Of a DNA stretch of 5,671 nt, positions 4,216 to 5,671 are shown one piece after another. The notes beneath the pieces were generated by a model. It saw only the letters and a program-made list of their open reading frames with translations, did not search any database and was not told the origin of the DNA. Source of the DNA: Spirochaetaceae bacterium (GTDB lineage Bacteria > Spirochaetota > Spirochaetia > DSM-27196 > SLST01). Within the stretch, counting starts at the first letter, position 1, and each line of letters begins with the position of its first letter. The DNA is taken from NCBI GenBank assembly GCA_007129695.1, contig SKVA01000056.1:1-5671 (forward strand). Reading direction: 5' to 3'. The translations under genes and the position numbers were made by a program.

Positions 4216-5671
4216 ATGAACACAACACAACCAAACATCCTTCTGGTCATCACCGATCAGCACCGCGGCGACTGCCTTGGCATCGACGGGCACCCGGTAC
4301 TGCAGACGCCCTACCTGGACCACATCGCCGCGAGCGGAGCCCGGTTCCGCAGCGCGTACAGCGCGTGTCCGGTCTGCGTGCCCGCGCGCCGGACGCTGAT
4401 GACCGGCAAGGCTCCCGCGTCGCACGGTGTCACGATGAACTACAACACGTGGCTCGACGGGCCGACGCTTCCCGCGGTGCTCGGGAGCGCCGGATACCAG
4501 ACCCACCTGTGCGGCAAGCTCCACCTCTGGCCAGAGCGGGCGATGTACGGATTTCAGAGCGCGGACTGGGCGGACAGCCCGCACGGCCATCACGAGAACG
4601 ACGACGACTACCAGCGGTTCCTCCGACGCCACGGTGCCGATATGCCGATGGCAGGGGTCGCGCACGGCGCGAACTACAACGGATGGGTCGCCCGCCCCTG
4701 GCACCTGGACGAGCGACTCCACTTCACGAACTGGGTCGTCGACAGCGCGATGGAGTTCCTGGATCGGCGAGATCCGACACGACCGTTCTTTCTGAACGTC
4801 AGTTTCCATCAGCCACACGAGCCGTGTACGCCACCGCAGCCGTACTGGGACCGCTACATCAACGCCGATCTGCCCGAGCCCGCCGTTGGCGACTGGGCGC
4901 GTGTATACGACGAGCCGAACATCGGCCAGCCGGTGACCAGCTGGAGGACGCAGCTGACGCGCGCGCAACAGCGTCAGTACCAGGCCGGCTACTACGGGTG
5001 CATCAACCACATCGACGATCAGATCGGGCGGCTGCTCATGGTGCTTCCGCGTAACACGATCGTCTGCTTCGTCTCCGACCACGGCGAGATGCTCGGCGAC
5101 CACCAGTGGATCCGCAAGCGCACCGCGTACGAAGGCTCGGCCCGGATTCCGTTTCTGATGCAGTTTCCAGGCGGCGTGCGCGTGACACCGGGTCAGGTGC
5201 GCGATGAGCCTGTCGAGTTGATGGACGTGATGCCGACGCTGCTCGACGCGGTCGGAGTCGACGCGCCCGCGGGGATGGATGGGCGCAGTCTCATTCCGCT
5301 GCTGCGCGGCGATTCGCTCGAGTGGCGCGAGTACGTGCACGGCGAGTGCGCGATCGTGCCGAGTATGGGTAGCGGCATGCACTACGTCACCGACGGGAAG
5401 ACCAAGTACGTCTGGTATCCCGGGACCGGACACGAGGAGCTTTTCGACCTGGAGCGCGATCCCAAGGAGCTCGTGAATCTCATGTCGGACGCGTCGACCG
5501 CGACGGCGCGCGTCGACGAACTGCGCGCCAGGTGGCGCGCGGCGCTGGTGGCCGAACTCGATCGGCGTCCGGAGGGATTCGTCGTGGACGGATCGCTCGC
5601 GGTCACCGGCGACGACGCGCCGCCGTGTCTGCCGGGGTACGAGACCGATCGATTTCGAGGCGTCGTTCGAC
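4216..5671 (+). CDS. Cys-type sulfatase (alkaline phosphatase superfamily), 3' truncated
   Basis: The frame runs from ATG at 4216 for 485 codons with no stop before the window ends; an in-frame TAA at 4198-4200 rules out an earlier start. Family role: hydrolysis of a sulfate ester (some relatives cleave phosphonate or phosphate esters). The sulfatase core CVPAR (C54-R58) is present in CPVCVPARRTLMTGK, so C54 should be converted to formylglycine by a separate maturase not seen here. Metal and active-site residues are in place: D14-Q15 in ITDQHR, K101 and H103 in CGKLHL, H198 and H201 in FHQPHEP, D288-H289 in SDHGEMLGDH and K301 in RKRTAYEGSARIP. The C-terminal subdomain includes ELFDLERDPKELVNL, the usual near-terminal motif, so the protein is probably within a few dozen residues of its end. 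The N-terminus MNTTQPNILLVITDQ is the first barrel strand with no signal peptide, so the enzyme is probably cytosolic and acts on an imported or intracellular ester. The substrate is unknown. Confidence 0.95.
   Translation, partial: MNTTQPNILLVITDQHRGDCLGIDGHPVLQTPYLDHIAASGARFRSAYSACPVCVPARRTLMTGKAPASHGVTMNYNTWLDGPTLPAVLGSAGYQTHLCGKLHLWPERAMYGFQSADWADSPHGHHENDDDYQRFLRRHGADMPMAGVAHGANYNGWVARPWHLDERLHFTNWVVDSAMEFLDRRDPTRPFFLNVSFHQPHEPCTPPQPYWDRYINADLPEPAVGDWARVYDEPNIGQPVTSWRTQLTRAQQRQYQAGYYGCINHIDDQIGRLLMVLPRNTIVCFVSDHGEMLGDHQWIRKRTAYEGSARIPFLMQFPGGVRVTPGQVRDEPVELMDVMPTLLDAVGVDAPAGMDGRSLIPLLRGDSLEWREYVHGECAIVPSMGSGMHYVTDGKTKYVWYPGTGHEELFDLERDPKELVNLMSDASTATARVDELRARWRAALVAELDRRPEGFVVDGSLAVTGDDAPPCLPGYETDRFRGVVR

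Noticed and set aside
3750..5054. Plus-strand open frame of 434 codons spanning the aldo/keto reductase start and the sulfatase
   Set aside because: It crosses two well-supported genes in another frame and reads as arginine- and proline-rich shadow sequence.
4210..5433. Long minus-strand open frame (407 codons) opposite the sulfatase
   Set aside because: It is a shadow of the sulfatase reading frame, whose active-site motifs are intact; the antisense translation resembles no protein.
1..5671. CRISPR array, tRNA/rRNA, insertion sequence, defence system or riboswitch
   Set aside because: No spaced direct repeats, no transposase or terminal inverted repeats and no cloverleaf-like sequence were seen, and the non-coding gaps (55-110 nt) are too short for most structured RNAs.

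Overview
The window is GC-rich (about 60-65% by eye) and densely coded, with six protein genes, two of them cut by the window edges. It looks like a bacterial chromosome, probably from an uncultured or environmental lineage. The mix of a PhyH-type dioxygenase, a cytosolic formylglycine-type sulfatase, an aldo/keto reductase and an uncharacterised barrel-like protein is typical of metabolically broad groups such as Poribacteria, Latescibacterota, Planctomycetota or Armatimonadota. That taxonomic guess is weak and comes only from gene content.

Layout from left to right: (1) the 3' part of a phytanoyl-CoA dioxygenase family gene on the + strand (1-620). (2) A short, extremely GC-rich convergent junction. 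(3) A minus-strand gene for a conserved-looking 282-aa protein of unknown function, probably a TIM barrel (676-1524), with its own candidate promoter and a 12-bp palindrome upstream. (4) A compact two-gene minus-strand operon, rpmG followed by a COG0523/CobW-type GTPase (2984 down to 1603). Its two reading frames overlap by 4 nt, and a perfect 7-3-7 palindrome covers its promoter. (5) A minus-strand aldo/keto reductase (3077-4105). (6) A divergent plus-strand sulfatase that runs off the right edge (4216-5671).

The most informative region is the rpmG-GTPase operon. The L33 protein has none of the CxxC zinc ligands of zinc-binding L33, and the coupled gene encodes a G3E-family GTPase with an intact CxCC metal motif. 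In other bacteria this pairing belongs to the zinc-starvation response controlled by the Fur-family repressor Zur. The palindrome GTAATAC-CAA-GTATTAC sits on the spacer and -10 of a good sigma70-like promoter (-35 TTGACC, 17-nt spacer, -10 TATTAC), where a repressor would block transcription. I infer a zinc-responsive unit that swaps in a zinc-free ribosomal protein and makes a metal-trafficking GTPase.

The flanking genes look like small-molecule catabolism (oxidative hydroxylation, carbonyl reduction, sulfate ester hydrolysis). They are not obviously linked to the zinc operon, and their substrates cannot be read from this window. I found no RNA genes, CRISPR arrays, insertion sequences or defence systems.
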